Assembly (NCBI GenBank): GCA_947487845.1
Contig: CANKYC010000017.1
Location: 1 to 16,500, forward strand
Direction of reading: 5' to 3'
DNA: 16,500 nucleotides
Origin: Rickettsiales bacterium
GTDB lineage: Bacteria; Pseudomonadota; Alphaproteobacteria; Rickettsiales; UBA1997
The position numbers and the translations under genes were made by a program. Of the stretch, positions 1 to 8,480 are shown in pieces. Positions within the stretch are counted from its first letter, which is position 1. Each line of letters opens with the position of its first letter. Below the pieces are notes generated by a model, which saw only the letters and a list, made by a program, of their open reading frames with translations, made no database searches and had not been told where the DNA came from.

Positions 1-1
1 A

Positions 2-52
2 ATAACGGTCGAACCAATTGAAACGTTAAAAAAACCAAATTTATGCAGTTAA
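2..52 (+). CDS. possible 3' end of an upstream gene (partial)
   Basis: One + strand frame is open from the window edge to a TAA at 50-52 and reads ITVEPIETLKKPNLCS, overlapping the start of gabD by ten bases. It could be the tail of an upstream cotranscribed gene. A second frame ends earlier, at the TGA at 19-21. Sixteen codons are too few to choose between them or to assign a family. Confidence 0.2.
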   Translation: MTVEPIETLKKPNLCS

Positions 53-1488
53 AAAACCAAAAATTATTTGAAGAAAAAAGTTTTATTGGCGGCAAATTTT
101 TTGATAAAAATTCTAAGATTAAGGTTTTTAACCCAGCTACACAAAATCTGATTGGCGCAGTTCCTAATTGCGACTTGGCTGATATAAAAAACACAATCGA
201 AACCGCGCAAAATGGTTTTGAAAAATGGAAAAAACTAACTGGAAAAGAGCGGGCAAAAATTCTGAAAAACTGGTATGAATTAATTTTAGAAAATCTGGAA
301 GATTTAGCGGTTATTCTTACAACCGAGCAAGGAAAACCTTTGTTTGAGGCGCGCGGCGAAATTATTTATGGCGCCAATTTTGTTGAATGGTTTGCCGAAG
401 AAGCAAAGCGAAATCACGGCGACAATATTTTGGCACCAAAACAAAATCAAAAAATAATTACTCAACTTGAACCAGTTGGCGTGGTTGGAGCAATTACGCC
501 ATGGAATTTTCCTTCAGCAATGATTACACGAAAAGCTGCCGCCGCAATTGCCGCTGGTTGCGCGGTGGTTTTAAAACCTTCCGAACTCACGCCATTTTCT
601 GCCATAGCTTTGGCGGTTTTGGCGCGTGAAGCGGGAATTTTTGACGGCGTTTTTAATGTAATTACGGGCGACGCCCAAATGATTGGCGCAGAGTTTTGTA
701 GCAACAAAATTATGCGCAAAATCAGTTTCACCGGATCAACCAAAATTGGAAAATTACTCAACAAACAATGCGCCGACGATTTAAAGCGAGTTTCCTTAGA
801 ACTTGGCGGTTCGGCACCTTTTATTGTTTTTGCCGACTGCGATTTTGACAAAGCAATTGCTGGATTAATTCACGCCAAATTTCGCAATGGCGGACAAGCT
901 TGCACTTGCGTAAATCGCATTTTTGTTGAAGAAAAAATTCACGACAAATTTGTTGAAAAACTTGTTGAAGAAGTAAAAAAAATCAAAGTTGGTAATGGGT
1001 TTGAAGCTTTGTCAAATATGGGTCCGATGATTTCTGATGCAGCAATAAAAAAAGTTGAGCGTTTGGTTGAAGACGCCTTAAAAAACGGCGCCAAATGCAA
1101 AATTGGCGGAACAAAACTTGCTAATCTTGGAAAACAATTTTTTGCTCCAACCGTTTTAACTGGGGTTTTGCAAAATATGGCAATTGCCAATGAAGAAATT
1201 TTTGGCGCGGTTGCCGCAATTCAAAAATTCACAACCGAAAAAGAAGTAATCGAACTTGCCAATAACACCGACTATGGCTTGGGTTCTTATCTTTACACGT
1301 CAGACAATTCAAGAATCTGGCGCATTTGCGACGAATTACAATTTGGAATGGTTGGCGTCAACGAACCATCTTTTGCCACCGAAGTTGCCCCATTTGGCGG
1401 CATTAAACATTCGGGATTTGGTCGCGAAGGATCGCATTTGGGAATTGCCGAATTTTGCCAAGTAAAAACTTTGCACATCAGTTTTTAA
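43..1488 (+). CDS. gabD: NAD(P)+-dependent succinate-semialdehyde dehydrogenase
   Basis: Aldehyde dehydrogenase superfamily, closest by eye to GabD, which oxidises succinate semialdehyde to succinate in the cytosol and feeds GABA breakdown into the TCA cycle. The 481-residue length is normal for GabD. Visible landmarks are ITPWNFP with the active-site Asn155, LKPSE with cofactor-binding Lys178, the FTGST nucleotide loop near 229-233, ELGG with the general base Glu253, and GGQACTC with catalytic Cys287. A second cysteine two residues later (Cys289) is also found in GabD enzymes. The ATG start is preceded by an A-rich stretch without a Shine-Dalgarno motif. No gabT or other GABA gene is visible here, so the in vivo substrate could be a related semialdehyde; the family call is firm, the substrate less so. 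Confidence 0.88.
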   Translation: MQLKNQKLFEEKSFIGGKFFDKNSKIKVFNPATQNLIGAVPNCDLADIKNTIETAQNGFEKWKKLTGKERAKILKNWYELILENLEDLAVILTTEQGKPLFEARGEIIYGANFVEWFAEEAKRNHGDNILAPKQNQKIITQLEPVGVVGAITPWNFPSAMITRKAAAAIAAGCAVVLKPSELTPFSAIALAVLAREAGIFDGVFNVITGDAQMIGAEFCSNKIMRKISFTGSTKIGKLLNKQCADDLKRVSLELGGSAPFIVFADCDFDKAIAGLIHAKFRNGGQACTCVNRIFVEEKIHDKFVEKLVEEVKKIKVGNGFEALSNMGPMISDAAIKKVERLVEDALKNGAKCKIGGTKLANLGKQFFAPTVLTGVLQNMAIANEEIFGAVAAIQKFTTEKEVIELANNTDYGLGSYLYTSDNSRIWRICDELQFGMVGVNEPSFATEVAPFGGIKHSGFGREGSHLGIAEFCQVKTLHISF

Positions 1489-1509
1489 TGTTGCATCTTA
1501 TAACTAGTT

Positions 1510-1515
1510 TATAAT
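1510..1515 (+). promoter_or_regulatory. candidate -10 box upstream of the AAA+ ATPase gene
   Basis: A perfect TATAAT lies 44 bases before the ATG at 1560, just after the 8-base palindrome AACTAGTT (1502-1509). No good -35 box sits at 16-18 bases spacing; TTGCAT at 1491-1496 is only 13 bases away. In such AT-rich DNA the match may be chance. If it is real, the ATPase gene has its own promoter rather than reading through from gabD. Confidence 0.3.
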
Positions 1516-1559
1516 GTTATAGCGCAATCTTCATATAACTTTATAAACTCCATACAACT

Positions 1560-2741
1560 ATGAATCCCTTACAAAATCCTTTCTCCCCCGGAGCTGGATC
1601 GCCACCTCCAGAATTAGTTGGTCGTAAAAATATATTAGATCGGTCAAAAATAATTTTGGGCCGACTAAAAGCAGGCAGATCTGAAAAGAGTTTTTTACTG
1701 GTTGGTCTTCGCGGCGTTGGAAAAACTGTTCTGCTTAATGAAATATACAAGCATTCGCAAGGTGAAGGATTTAAATCTATTTTGGTAGAAGCGCATGAAG
1801 GAAAGAGTTTGCCAGCCCTTCTTATTCCACAGCTCAGACAGGTTCTTTTCAGTTTAGATCAAATTAAAGATTTAAATCAAAAAGTAAAAAAGGGATTTAG
1901 AGTCTTAAAAAGCTTCTTAAACGGAATAAAAATGAAAATTGGTGATTTAGAAATTAGTCTTGATGTAGATCCGGAATTGGGAGCGGCAGATAGCGGAGAT
2001 TTAGAATCTGATTTGCCAGTTTTATTTGAAGCAATTGCCGAAGCGGCTCAAGGAAGAGAAACTGCGGTAGCAATAATGATAGACGAAATTCAATATTTAT
2101 CTGAAAAAGAATTTAGTTCTTTAATCATGGCAATGCACAGAATCTCACAAAGACAACTTCCATTAATATTAATTGGCGCCGGTCTTCCTCAACTTGTAGG
2201 GCTCGCAGGTAGATCAAAATCTTATGCAGAACGATTATTTGATTATCCTAGCATCGGACCACTTAACAAATCAGATGCAATTCTTGCTCTTCAAGAGCCA
2301 GCAAAAGAACAAGGGGCAAACTTCACAGCCGAAGCGCTAGATGAAATAATATCAAAAACAGAGGGCTATCCATATTTTATTCAAGAGTGGGGTTATCACT
2401 CTTGGAATATCGCTGAAACCAATGAAATTAATTTAGAAAATATTCACGAGGCAACAAAAACATCTTTACAACGCCTTGATGAAAGCTTCTTTAGGGTAAG
2501 ATTTGATCGCCTGACTCCTTATGAAAAAAAATATCTTCGCGCTCTAGCCGAACTAGGAAGCGGACCTCATAGGTCGGGAGACATTGCTGCAAAATTAAAT
2601 GTAAAGCAGCAAACAGTTTCACCAACCAGAAATAATTTGATTAAGAAGGGAATGATTCACAGCCCCTCTTACGGAGATACCGAATTTACCGTACCTCTAT
2701 TTGATGATTTCATGAGACGAGTAATGAGAAATATTGAGTAA
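1560..2741 (+). CDS. AAA+ ATPase with C-terminal winged-helix domain
   Basis: A 393-residue P-loop ATPase of the Orc1-like/AAA_16 type. The N-terminus has the NPFxPGAG...PPELVGR signature common to this family. Walker A is GLRGVGKT at 49-56, Walker B is IMIDE at 172-176, and a sensor-1-like strand LILIGAG follows at about 202-208. Residues about 316-390 look like a winged helix-turn-helix (AKLNVKQQTVSPTRNNLIKK), so the protein probably binds DNA. The gene stands alone between gabD and the convergent recJ, so context gives no pathway. Thirteen of 22 arginine codons are AGA/AGG by hand count, against 1 of 13 in gabD, which suggests a different origin. A housekeeping regulator, an addiction or defence component, or a mobile-element remnant are all possible. 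The family is well supported; the biological role is unknown. Confidence 0.8.
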   Translation: MNPLQNPFSPGAGSPPPELVGRKNILDRSKIILGRLKAGRSEKSFLLVGLRGVGKTVLLNEIYKHSQGEGFKSILVEAHEGKSLPALLIPQLRQVLFSLDQIKDLNQKVKKGFRVLKSFLNGIKMKIGDLEISLDVDPELGAADSGDLESDLPVLFEAIAEAAQGRETAVAIMIDEIQYLSEKEFSSLIMAMHRISQRQLPLILIGAGLPQLVGLAGRSKSYAERLFDYPSIGPLNKSDAILALQEPAKEQGANFTAEALDEIISKTEGYPYFIQEWGYHSWNIAETNEINLENIHEATKTSLQRLDESFFRVRFDRLTPYEKKYLRALAELGSGPHRSGDIAAKLNVKQQTVSPTRNNLIKKGMIHSPSYGDTEFTVPLFDDFMRRVMRNIE

Positions 2742-2757
2742 ATTTTCTTGGATAAAT

Positions 2758-4545
2758 TTAAATTAACACATCCTCAATCAACATTTGCACTTTTTCAACA
2801 CCCATCCAACTGTTGATATTCAAGGTTCCAACCAAGTTTAAAGACTTGGTAAATTTTGGATCGAGTAAAATTTCTCCCAGCGCAGTATTAACGCTTCGAA
2901 AAGCCACAGCTTGAATTTGTCCAGTAAAACCTACTGCCGATTTTGTGCAAAAAATTCCACTAATATGTTCACCAGTTTTGCCAATTATATTGGCTTTTAC
3001 TTTTTGCACATCGCGCAAAATAAATTTTGGTCGCGCATTACCAACGCCAAACGGCTCAAGCTTTGCCAGCTCTTTTAATAATTCAATATTCACTTGCGGC
3101 AAATCGAGAGCAATATCAAATTCCATTTTTTTATTAGCTGAAAGTTCCATGATTTTTTCACCTAAATTTTGGTTAAAAAAATTATGAAGCTCAGAAATTT
3201 TTTCTGGCAAAACTGAAAATCCACCCGCCATCGCATGTCCGCCGCCTTCAAGTAATAAGCCTTCCAAACGTGCTTTTAAAATTGCACCGCCAAAATCAAT
3301 TCCCGAAATTGAACGGCACGAAGCCTTACCTTTCTTGCCTTCATCGTCAATTGCAATTACTGCGACTGGCTTATTATATAAATCTTTTAAGCGCGATGCC
3401 ACAATTCCGATAACTCCTTGATGCCAATATTTTGAAACAGCAAAAATAACTGGATCGGTAGTTTTAAAACCGCCAGCACCTGCTTCTAAAGCTTTTACAG
3501 CCTCTTCTAAAACCTGCACTTCAATTTCTTTTCTTTGTTTATTTAAAACTTCTAACTGCGTTGCAATTTCTTTTATTTCACCTTCATTTTCACTCGATAA
3601 AATTCTGGCTCCTAAATCTGATTTTCCTACACGACCTCCAGCATTGATTCTAGGGCCAATTATAAATCCCAAATGATAAGCGCTTGGTTCTTCATCGAGT
3701 CCCGCCAAATCAAAAATTTCGCGCAAGCCTAAATTTTTGCGCTGCTTTAAAATTTTTAAACCGGCGCTCACGAAAGCGCGATTTAAGCCGGTTAATGACA
3801 TTACGTCGCACACAGTTCCAAGCGCGACTAAGTCTAAAAGATTTAATAAATTCGGCTCTTTTCTTTGAGAATAATAATTTTCTTCGCGCAGTTTTTTATT
3901 AATCGCAACCGCGAATAAAAACGAAACTCCAGCAGCGCAAAGATTTTTATGCGGAAAAATTTCGTTTAAAAGATTGGGATTGATAACCGCGATGGCATCA
4001 GGTTTTTCAAGCACTCCCAAATGATGATCAATTACAATTATTTCTAAACCAACCGCCGCCGCATCTTCTAAAGGCTTGAAAGCAACGGTTCCGCAATCAA
4101 CTGTAATTACAAGGTCGGTACCATTTTTTTTGAGGTTTAAAAGCGCTTGCGAATTTGGGCCGTAACCTTCCAAAACGCGGTCAGGAATGTAAATTCCAAC
4201 ATCAATTCCAACTTCACGAAAAAAGCGTTTGAGCGTTGCGGCTGAAGTTGCGCCGTCAACGTCATAATCAGCAAAAATGGTGATTTTTTTATTTTTTTTA
4301 ACCGCTTCAATCACGTGAGCGACGGCTTTTTCCATATCGCCTAATTCAAAAGGATTGGGCAGCGCAGTTTTTATTTTTGGTTCTAAAAAATTTTCAATTT
4401 CATCTAAAGAAATTTCACGACTAGAAAGCAAATTGCTTAAAACTTCAGAAAGGCCAAAACGCTGATAAATAGTGCTGGCGTGGCGTTCGTCAAAAGTTTT
4501 TTGTTGCCAATTCAGACCAAGAATCGAGGTTTTTTGTTGAGTCAT
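2758..4545 (-). CDS. recJ: single-stranded-DNA-specific 5'-3' exonuclease RecJ
   Basis: RecJ degrades single-stranded DNA 5' to 3' in RecF-pathway recombination, mismatch repair and base-excision repair, in the cytoplasm. In the 595-residue form, the DHH phosphoesterase domain carries ADYDVDG (about 92-98), VITVDCGT and IDHH (DHH 173-175), then GPRINAGGRVG. The DHHA1 domain has GGGHAMAGGF, and a C-terminal OB-like region ends the protein. Length is normal. An upstream in-frame GTG at 4590 would give 610 residues but would overlap the end of ilvD and add a lysine-rich, non-conserved leader. The ATG at 4543-4545 (MTQQKTSILG) lies 7 bases beyond the ilvD stop and is preferred. The gene is cotranscribed with ilvD by position, which looks incidental to function. 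Confidence 0.93.
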   Translation of the reverse strand: MTQQKTSILGLNWQQKTFDERHASTIYQRFGLSEVLSNLLSSREISLDEIENFLEPKIKTALPNPFELGDMEKAVAHVIEAVKKNKKITIFADYDVDGATSAATLKRFFREVGIDVGIYIPDRVLEGYGPNSQALLNLKKNGTDLVITVDCGTVAFKPLEDAAAVGLEIIVIDHHLGVLEKPDAIAVINPNLLNEIFPHKNLCAAGVSFLFAVAINKKLREENYYSQRKEPNLLNLLDLVALGTVCDVMSLTGLNRAFVSAGLKILKQRKNLGLREIFDLAGLDEEPSAYHLGFIIGPRINAGGRVGKSDLGARILSSENEGEIKEIATQLEVLNKQRKEIEVQVLEEAVKALEAGAGGFKTTDPVIFAVSKYWHQGVIGIVASRLKDLYNKPVAVIAIDDEGKKGKASCRSISGIDFGGAILKARLEGLLLEGGGHAMAGGFSVLPEKISELHNFFNQNLGEKIMELSANKKMEFDIALDLPQVNIELLKELAKLEPFGVGNARPKFILRDVQKVKANIIGKTGEHISGIFCTKSAVGFTGQIQAVAFRSVNTALGEILLDPKFTKSLNLVGTLNINSWMGVEKVQMLIEDVLI

Positions 4546-4552
4546 TTTGATG

Positions 4553-6298
4553 TTAAATTTTATCGTAAGAAATTTTTTCTTTTTTTGCACCCGGATGAGT
4601 CACCGCGCCAAGTCTGGCATTTCCAACGGTTTGGGCATATTTCCACAGCGCGCCACTTTGGTAATCGTTTTCTCTTGGCTTCCACGCCGCTTTGCGCGCC
4701 GCAATTTCTGCGTCACTTAAAGCAACGTCAATTGTGCCTTTAATTGCATCAATCGTAATTTGATCACCATTTTTTAAAAACGCGATCATGCCGCCAACCG
4801 CCGCTTCCGGACTTACATGACCAATACAAAATCCTCGAGTTCCACCAGAAAATCTGCCATCGGTAATTAAAGCAACTTTGCCGCCCATTCCTTGCCCATA
4901 AATTGCCGCAGTTGTTGCCAACATTTCGCGCATTCCCGGACCGCCGCGCGGGCCTTCATAGCGAATAATTAAAACGTCGCCCGCTTTATATTTTTTATGC
5001 TCAACGGCGCTAAAACACTCTTCTTCTGAATCAAAACACAAAGCACTTCCTGTAAAAACCAAAGCATCATTTTGCATTCCAGCAACTTTTACAACCGCGC
5101 CGTCAGAAGCTAAATTACCGCGCAAAACCACCACGCCGCCACTTTTTGAAAGTGGTTTTTCTGGGCGATAAACTACATCTTGATCTTCGTTAAATTTTAT
5201 ATCAGCCAAATTTTCCGCCATGGTTTTTCCAGTTACGGTCAAGCAATCACCGTGGATGTAGCCCGCATCAAGTAGAACTTTTAAAATCATTTGCACGCCG
5301 CCAACTTCAAATAAATCTTTGGCGACATATTTTCCACCCGGTTTCATATCGGCGATATAGGGAGTTTTTTTGAAAATTTTCTCGATTTCAAAAATATCAA
5401 AATCAATTCCACATTCATTCGCCATTGCTGGCAAATGAAGAACGGCGTTGGTTGAACCGCCAGTTGCCGCAACAATTGCTGCGGCATTTTCTAAAGATTT
5501 GCGAGTTACAATGTCGCGAGGCTTGATGTTTTTTGCGATCAAATTCATCGCCGCTTTTCCTGATTGATAAGCATATTCATCGCGCGATTCATAAGGGGCG
5601 GGAGCGCCTGAAGAACCGGGAAGCGCCAAACCAATTGCTTCACTTACGCACGCCATGGTGTTGGCGGTAAATTGACCGCCACATGCGCCAGCGCTTGGGC
5701 AAGCGGCTTTGGTTAAAATTTTCAAATCTTCTTCTGACATTTTTCCAGCATCTCTTTGTCCGACGGCTTCAAAGACATCAACAATCGTCACGTCTTTTCC
5801 TTTAAATCTACCTGGCAAAATTGAACCGCCATACATAAAAACTGATGGCACATTTAAACGACACATCGCCATCATCATTCCCGGTAATGATTTATCGCAA
5901 CCGGCAATTCCGACTAGCGCGTCGTAGCAATGTCCGCGCACCGTGACTTCGATTGAATCAGCGATAACTTCGCGCGAAACCAGTGAAGATTTCATACCTT
6001 GATGACCATTGGCGATGCCGTCGGTAACTGTAATTGTTGTAAATTCGCGCGGCGTTCCGCCTGCGTCTTTAACACCTTTTTTGGCTGGTTGCGCCTGACG
6101 TTGCAACGCAATATTGCAAGGCGCCGCTTCATTCCAAGCGCTTACAACGCCAACGAATGGTGACGATAAATCTTCATCTGTTAAACCTTGCGGATAAAGG
6201 TCGGTTTTGATGTTGTAAAGCATGGTTTTTCTACCTTCGCAACCGTGAGAACTTGTAACATAACGCGATGGCAATTTTGATTTATCGAATTTTGACAT
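4553..6298 (-). CDS. ilvD: dihydroxy-acid dehydratase
   Basis: IlvD dehydrates 2,3-dihydroxy-isovalerate and 2,3-dihydroxy-3-methylvalerate to the 2-keto acids, the penultimate step of valine and isoleucine synthesis and the source of the leucine precursor. The 581-residue length is normal. Three cysteines expected to hold the Fe-S cluster are visible: Cys61 in EAAPCNIAL, Cys134 in GCDKSLPG and Cys206 in GACGGQFTANTM. GGSTNAVLHLPA, the GGPGMREML stretch and DGRFSGGTRG are also intact. This pattern fits the 2Fe-2S-type enzymes. The rest of the ilv pathway is not in the window. No attenuator peptide or riboswitch is evident in the 98 bases upstream. Confidence 0.95.
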   Translation of the reverse strand: MSKFDKSKLPSRYVTSSHGCEGRKTMLYNIKTDLYPQGLTDEDLSSPFVGVVSAWNEAAPCNIALQRQAQPAKKGVKDAGGTPREFTTITVTDGIANGHQGMKSSLVSREVIADSIEVTVRGHCYDALVGIAGCDKSLPGMMMAMCRLNVPSVFMYGGSILPGRFKGKDVTIVDVFEAVGQRDAGKMSEEDLKILTKAACPSAGACGGQFTANTMACVSEAIGLALPGSSGAPAPYESRDEYAYQSGKAAMNLIAKNIKPRDIVTRKSLENAAAIVAATGGSTNAVLHLPAMANECGIDFDIFEIEKIFKKTPYIADMKPGGKYVAKDLFEVGGVQMILKVLLDAGYIHGDCLTVTGKTMAENLADIKFNEDQDVVYRPEKPLSKSGGVVVLRGNLASDGAVVKVAGMQNDALVFTGSALCFDSEEECFSAVEHKKYKAGDVLIIRYEGPRGGPGMREMLATTAAIYGQGMGGKVALITDGRFSGGTRGFCIGHVSPEAAVGGMIAFLKNGDQITIDAIKGTIDVALSDAEIAARKAAWKPRENDYQSGALWKYAQTVGNARLGAVTHPGAKKEKISYDKI

Positions 6299-6340
6299 GA
6301 GAATTTTTTTAAAATTTTGGAGAAAAAGAACGCTGCTAAA

Positions 6341-6376
6341 TCAAAGCAAAACTGCGTTTGAATTTGGGTAATTTTA
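6341..6376 (+). repeat. decayed partial copy of the two-hairpin intergenic element
   Basis: This stretch resembles the first half of the element after pheS (10435 onward). The run TTTGAATTTGGGTAATTTT at 6357-6375 matches 10451-10469 with one mismatch. The left arm has diverged so that only 8 of 11 stem pairs survive, and the second hairpin is absent. It lies upstream of ilvD and downstream of the small membrane protein gene, not next to a sense stop codon. Confidence 0.4.
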
Positions 6377-6396
6377 GACAGACCCTAAGAATTGAG

Positions 6397-6672
6397 TTAT
6401 TTTTTATCAAAAGCACGAATTATGAAATACTCAAGAAGATAGGTACTTGATACCTGCAGAGCAATGCGCGCATCTTTGTAGTAAAAACACAACAAAAGAA
6501 ATGCTATAATCAAAAAGATGGCCAGAGGATTCCAAAATATGGAGTAAAAAATCTTTTTGCCTTGGTGCTTTATACTATCAATTTCATTTTTCCTTAACTC
6601 GGCGATCTTACAATTTTCTTTTTTTATTTCCTTCAGGGAAAGAGTTTTTAAATCTTGTTTTTTATGAGACAT
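6397..6672 (-). CDS. small membrane protein, candidate PanT-type toxin
   Basis: A 91-residue protein that I cannot place in a named family. Residues 1-40 are highly charged and lysine-rich, and look helical. Residues about 41-64 form a strong transmembrane segment (IFWNPLAIFLIIAFLLLCFYY), and about 70-87 a second, weaker hydrophobic segment, before a short charged tail. There is no signal-peptide cleavage site. The ATG lies 2 bases after the stop of the Panacea-domain gene, so the two are almost certainly cotranscribed and perhaps translationally coupled. Published work on Panacea-domain antitoxins found partner toxins that include small membrane-damaging proteins, so a membrane-acting toxin neutralised by the upstream protein is a reasonable inference. 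A non-toxic membrane partner remains possible. Confidence 0.6.
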   Translation of the reverse strand: MSHKKQDLKTLSLKEIKKENCKIAELRKNEIDSIKHQGKKIFYSIFWNPLAIFLIIAFLLLCFYYKDARIALQVSSTYLLEYFIIRAFDKK

Positions 6673-6674
6673 AC

Positions 6675-7208
6675 TTAACCCAAGATAAATGTGGCGACTT
6701 GATCCATTGAGTTTTCAAACTCAGCTAAAATATCCTTGTCGGGTATCACTATTCCCCTTCTATTCTCGTCATGATGTTTTTTCCAAGCTGATCTCTCGCC
6801 ATTGTGAAGCATGCCAACCAAATCCCATGCTGATTTTTCACCATATGAAGCGCAGGCTATAAATAGACTTTTAGCCTTATTCTCCTCGGTGAATTCATTT
6901 ATTACTGGCGGCTCCTCAAATTCTCCAGAATCGTCATCTTTTAGAATGGTGGCGCGAGAGTTAGTGCCAATTGGATTGCTGCCGTGACATCGAAATTCTT
7001 TATATACCGATGGTATAACTGGGCCATATTTCCAAGCCTGTATTTCATCGCTAAAAAGTCGCTCGCCAAAAAGTGATAAATGAACACCATAGGCGAAATA
7101 CATCAATTTCTGTAATTTAAGATTGGTGAGATCGTTAATCTTGTTTTTGCTTAAATTTTCTATGATGTAATTTGCGGCAGCAAATGCTTCTCTGTTATTT
7201 TCTGGCAT
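6675..7208 (-). CDS. Panacea-domain (DUF4065 / SocA-like) protein, putative antitoxin
   Basis: A 177-residue protein with the hallmarks of the Panacea/SocA domain. These are an N-terminal helix AANYIIENL, then NLKLQKLMYFAYGVHL (about 29-44), then IQAWKYGPVIPSVYKEF (about 56-72), and near the C-terminus SAWDLVGMLH...SAWKK followed by the I-P-D-K-D-I segment. Caulobacter SocA is a proteolytic adaptor antitoxin of this family, and PanA proteins neutralise many unrelated toxins. The downstream gene 2 bases away encodes a small membrane protein, matching the usual two-gene layout. Arginine codons are 4 AGA/AGG of 7, hinting at acquired DNA. The domain call is confident; the antitoxin role is inferred from family and context. 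Phage Panacea-type proteins that are not antitoxins are the main alternative. Confidence 0.85.
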   Translation of the reverse strand: MPENNREAFAAANYIIENLSKNKINDLTNLKLQKLMYFAYGVHLSLFGERLFSDEIQAWKYGPVIPSVYKEFRCHGSNPIGTNSRATILKDDDSGEFEEPPVINEFTEENKAKSLFIACASYGEKSAWDLVGMLHNGERSAWKKHHDENRRGIVIPDKDILAEFENSMDQVATFILG

Positions 7209-7235
7209 AAGATTTTATTTTGAAAATTTTTTAAA

Positions 7236-7265
7236 ATTATCGTCGAGAATAAAAAATTTATTCAA
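7236..7265 (-). promoter_or_regulatory. candidate promoter of the Panacea gene pair
   Basis: On the minus strand a -35-like TTGAAT (7265-7260) is followed after 18 bases by a -10-like GATAAT (7241-7236), 27 bases before the ATG at 7208. This would give a leader of about 20 bases. A second -10-like hexamer, TATACT (7291-7286), lies further upstream without a clear -35. A toxin-antitoxin operon is expected to have its own promoter, but these matches are in AT-rich DNA and are only suggestive. Confidence 0.35.
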
Positions 7266-7326
7266 CAACATTCTAATTTGCGCTAAGTATATAATCACCC
7301 ATTTTGTTACGGTAATTATAACTTTA

Positions 7327-8442
7327 TTAAGCATCTATTTTTAACGCAACTTTACCGAAATTAATCACGATTTTATCTGCCAGTTCTAATTGCACCAAGG
7401 CGATATTTAGGAGTTTGGTTGGAACTTGCATTTGCCCGATAATTTCATCAATCGCAATTGGCGCGACACTTAATCTTGAGAAAATTTCCTGACGTATTTT
7501 TTTTACATCATCGTCGCTTGGTAATTTTGCAGCTGGAGCCGCGAATGGCTTTGAATCAGGCTCGCGCAATATTTTAGAGCCTCTCAATTGTGATTTTAAT
7601 TTTGGTAATTCATCCAAAATATCAGCAATATTTTCAATCATTTTGGCTCCGTCTTTTATCAAACGATTTGTGCCGTGACAGCGCGGATCGAAAGGCGATC
7701 CCGGCATCGCGAAAACTTCGCGACCTTGTTCGCGAGCAAATCTTGCGGTGATTAAACTTCCCGATTTTAATCCCGCTTCAAGCACAATTACGCCAAGCGC
7801 AAGCCCTGAAATTATGCGATTGCGCTGCACAAAATTTCCACCTTTGGGCGGCATTCCAAAAGCATTTTCTGAAACCAACAAACCATGCTTTAAAATTTCG
7901 CTATAAAGATGCTCGTTTTCTTTGGGATAAATGTGATTAATTCCGCCCGCGATCACCGCGATTGTGCCACTTAGAATTGAAGCTTGATGAGCCGCAGAAT
8001 CAACGCCGCGCGCCATTCCAGAAACTGTAATGACGGAATTTTGCCCTAATTCCAGAGCTATTTTTTTGGCAAAAGTAATGGCATTAAATGAGGCATTCCT
8101 AGGGCCGACAATAGCAATTGTATCGCGATTAAAAAATTCAATATCGCCTCGCACCGTTAAAACAGGTGCCGGATCAGGAATTTTTCGCAATAATTTGGGA
8201 TATTTTTCTTCCGAAAAAATCAGGATTTCAGCGCCGAAATTTTCGCTATTTATCATCTCATTTTCAGCATCTTCTAAAGTGCAAACTTTAATTTTGCGCT
8301 TCAATCCTCCCGCCGCCGCATAATCAGCAACTTGCTCGAGAGCATTTTCAACTGATTCAAAAATTTCGATTAGACGGAAAAAAGTTGATTTACCAATATT
8401 TTCACTGCGGGCAAGACGCAGCCAATTGAGCTTCTCGATCAT
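7327..8442 (-). CDS. dprA: DNA-processing protein DprA
   Basis: DprA (Smf) binds incoming single-stranded DNA during natural transformation and loads RecA. The 371-residue protein has an N-terminal SAM/HhH-like region (1-70). A Rossmann-type core follows, with IVGPRNAS (111-118), the SGMARGVDSAAHQASI stretch (141-156), AVIAGGINHIYPKEN, NRIISGLALGVIVLEAG and GREVFAMPGSP. A C-terminal winged-helix (DML1-like) domain fills the last 60 residues, as is usual in alphaproteobacterial DprA. The ATG start has no Shine-Dalgarno motif. No other competence gene is nearby. DprA is conserved in bacteria not known to be competent, so this gene alone does not show transformability. Confidence 0.93.
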   Translation of the reverse strand: MIEKLNWLRLARSENIGKSTFFRLIEIFESVENALEQVADYAAAGGLKRKIKVCTLEDAENEMINSENFGAEILIFSEEKYPKLLRKIPDPAPVLTVRGDIEFFNRDTIAIVGPRNASFNAITFAKKIALELGQNSVITVSGMARGVDSAAHQASILSGTIAVIAGGINHIYPKENEHLYSEILKHGLLVSENAFGMPPKGGNFVQRNRIISGLALGVIVLEAGLKSGSLITARFAREQGREVFAMPGSPFDPRCHGTNRLIKDGAKMIENIADILDELPKLKSQLRGSKILREPDSKPFAAPAAKLPSDDDVKKIRQEIFSRLSVAPIAIDEIIGQMQVPTKLLNIALVQLELADKIVINFGKVALKIDA

Positions 8443-8480
8443 GGTATTTGGGTTTAATTTTTGGTGAAAATTTAAAACTT

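Noticed and set aside
462..851. 129-codon open frame on the minus strand inside gabD
   Set aside because: It is fully antisense to a gene with intact catalytic motifs, and its translation shows no domain or plausible protein composition.
4546..4590. N-terminal extension of RecJ from a GTG
   Set aside because: It overlaps ilvD, is poly-lysine, and is not part of the RecJ fold; the ATG at 4545 fits the spacing better.
7201..7330. Search for tRNA or small RNA genes in the intergenic gaps, including this one
   Set aside because: No cloverleaf, GTTCRA-type T-loop or strong GC-rich hairpin was found in any gap.
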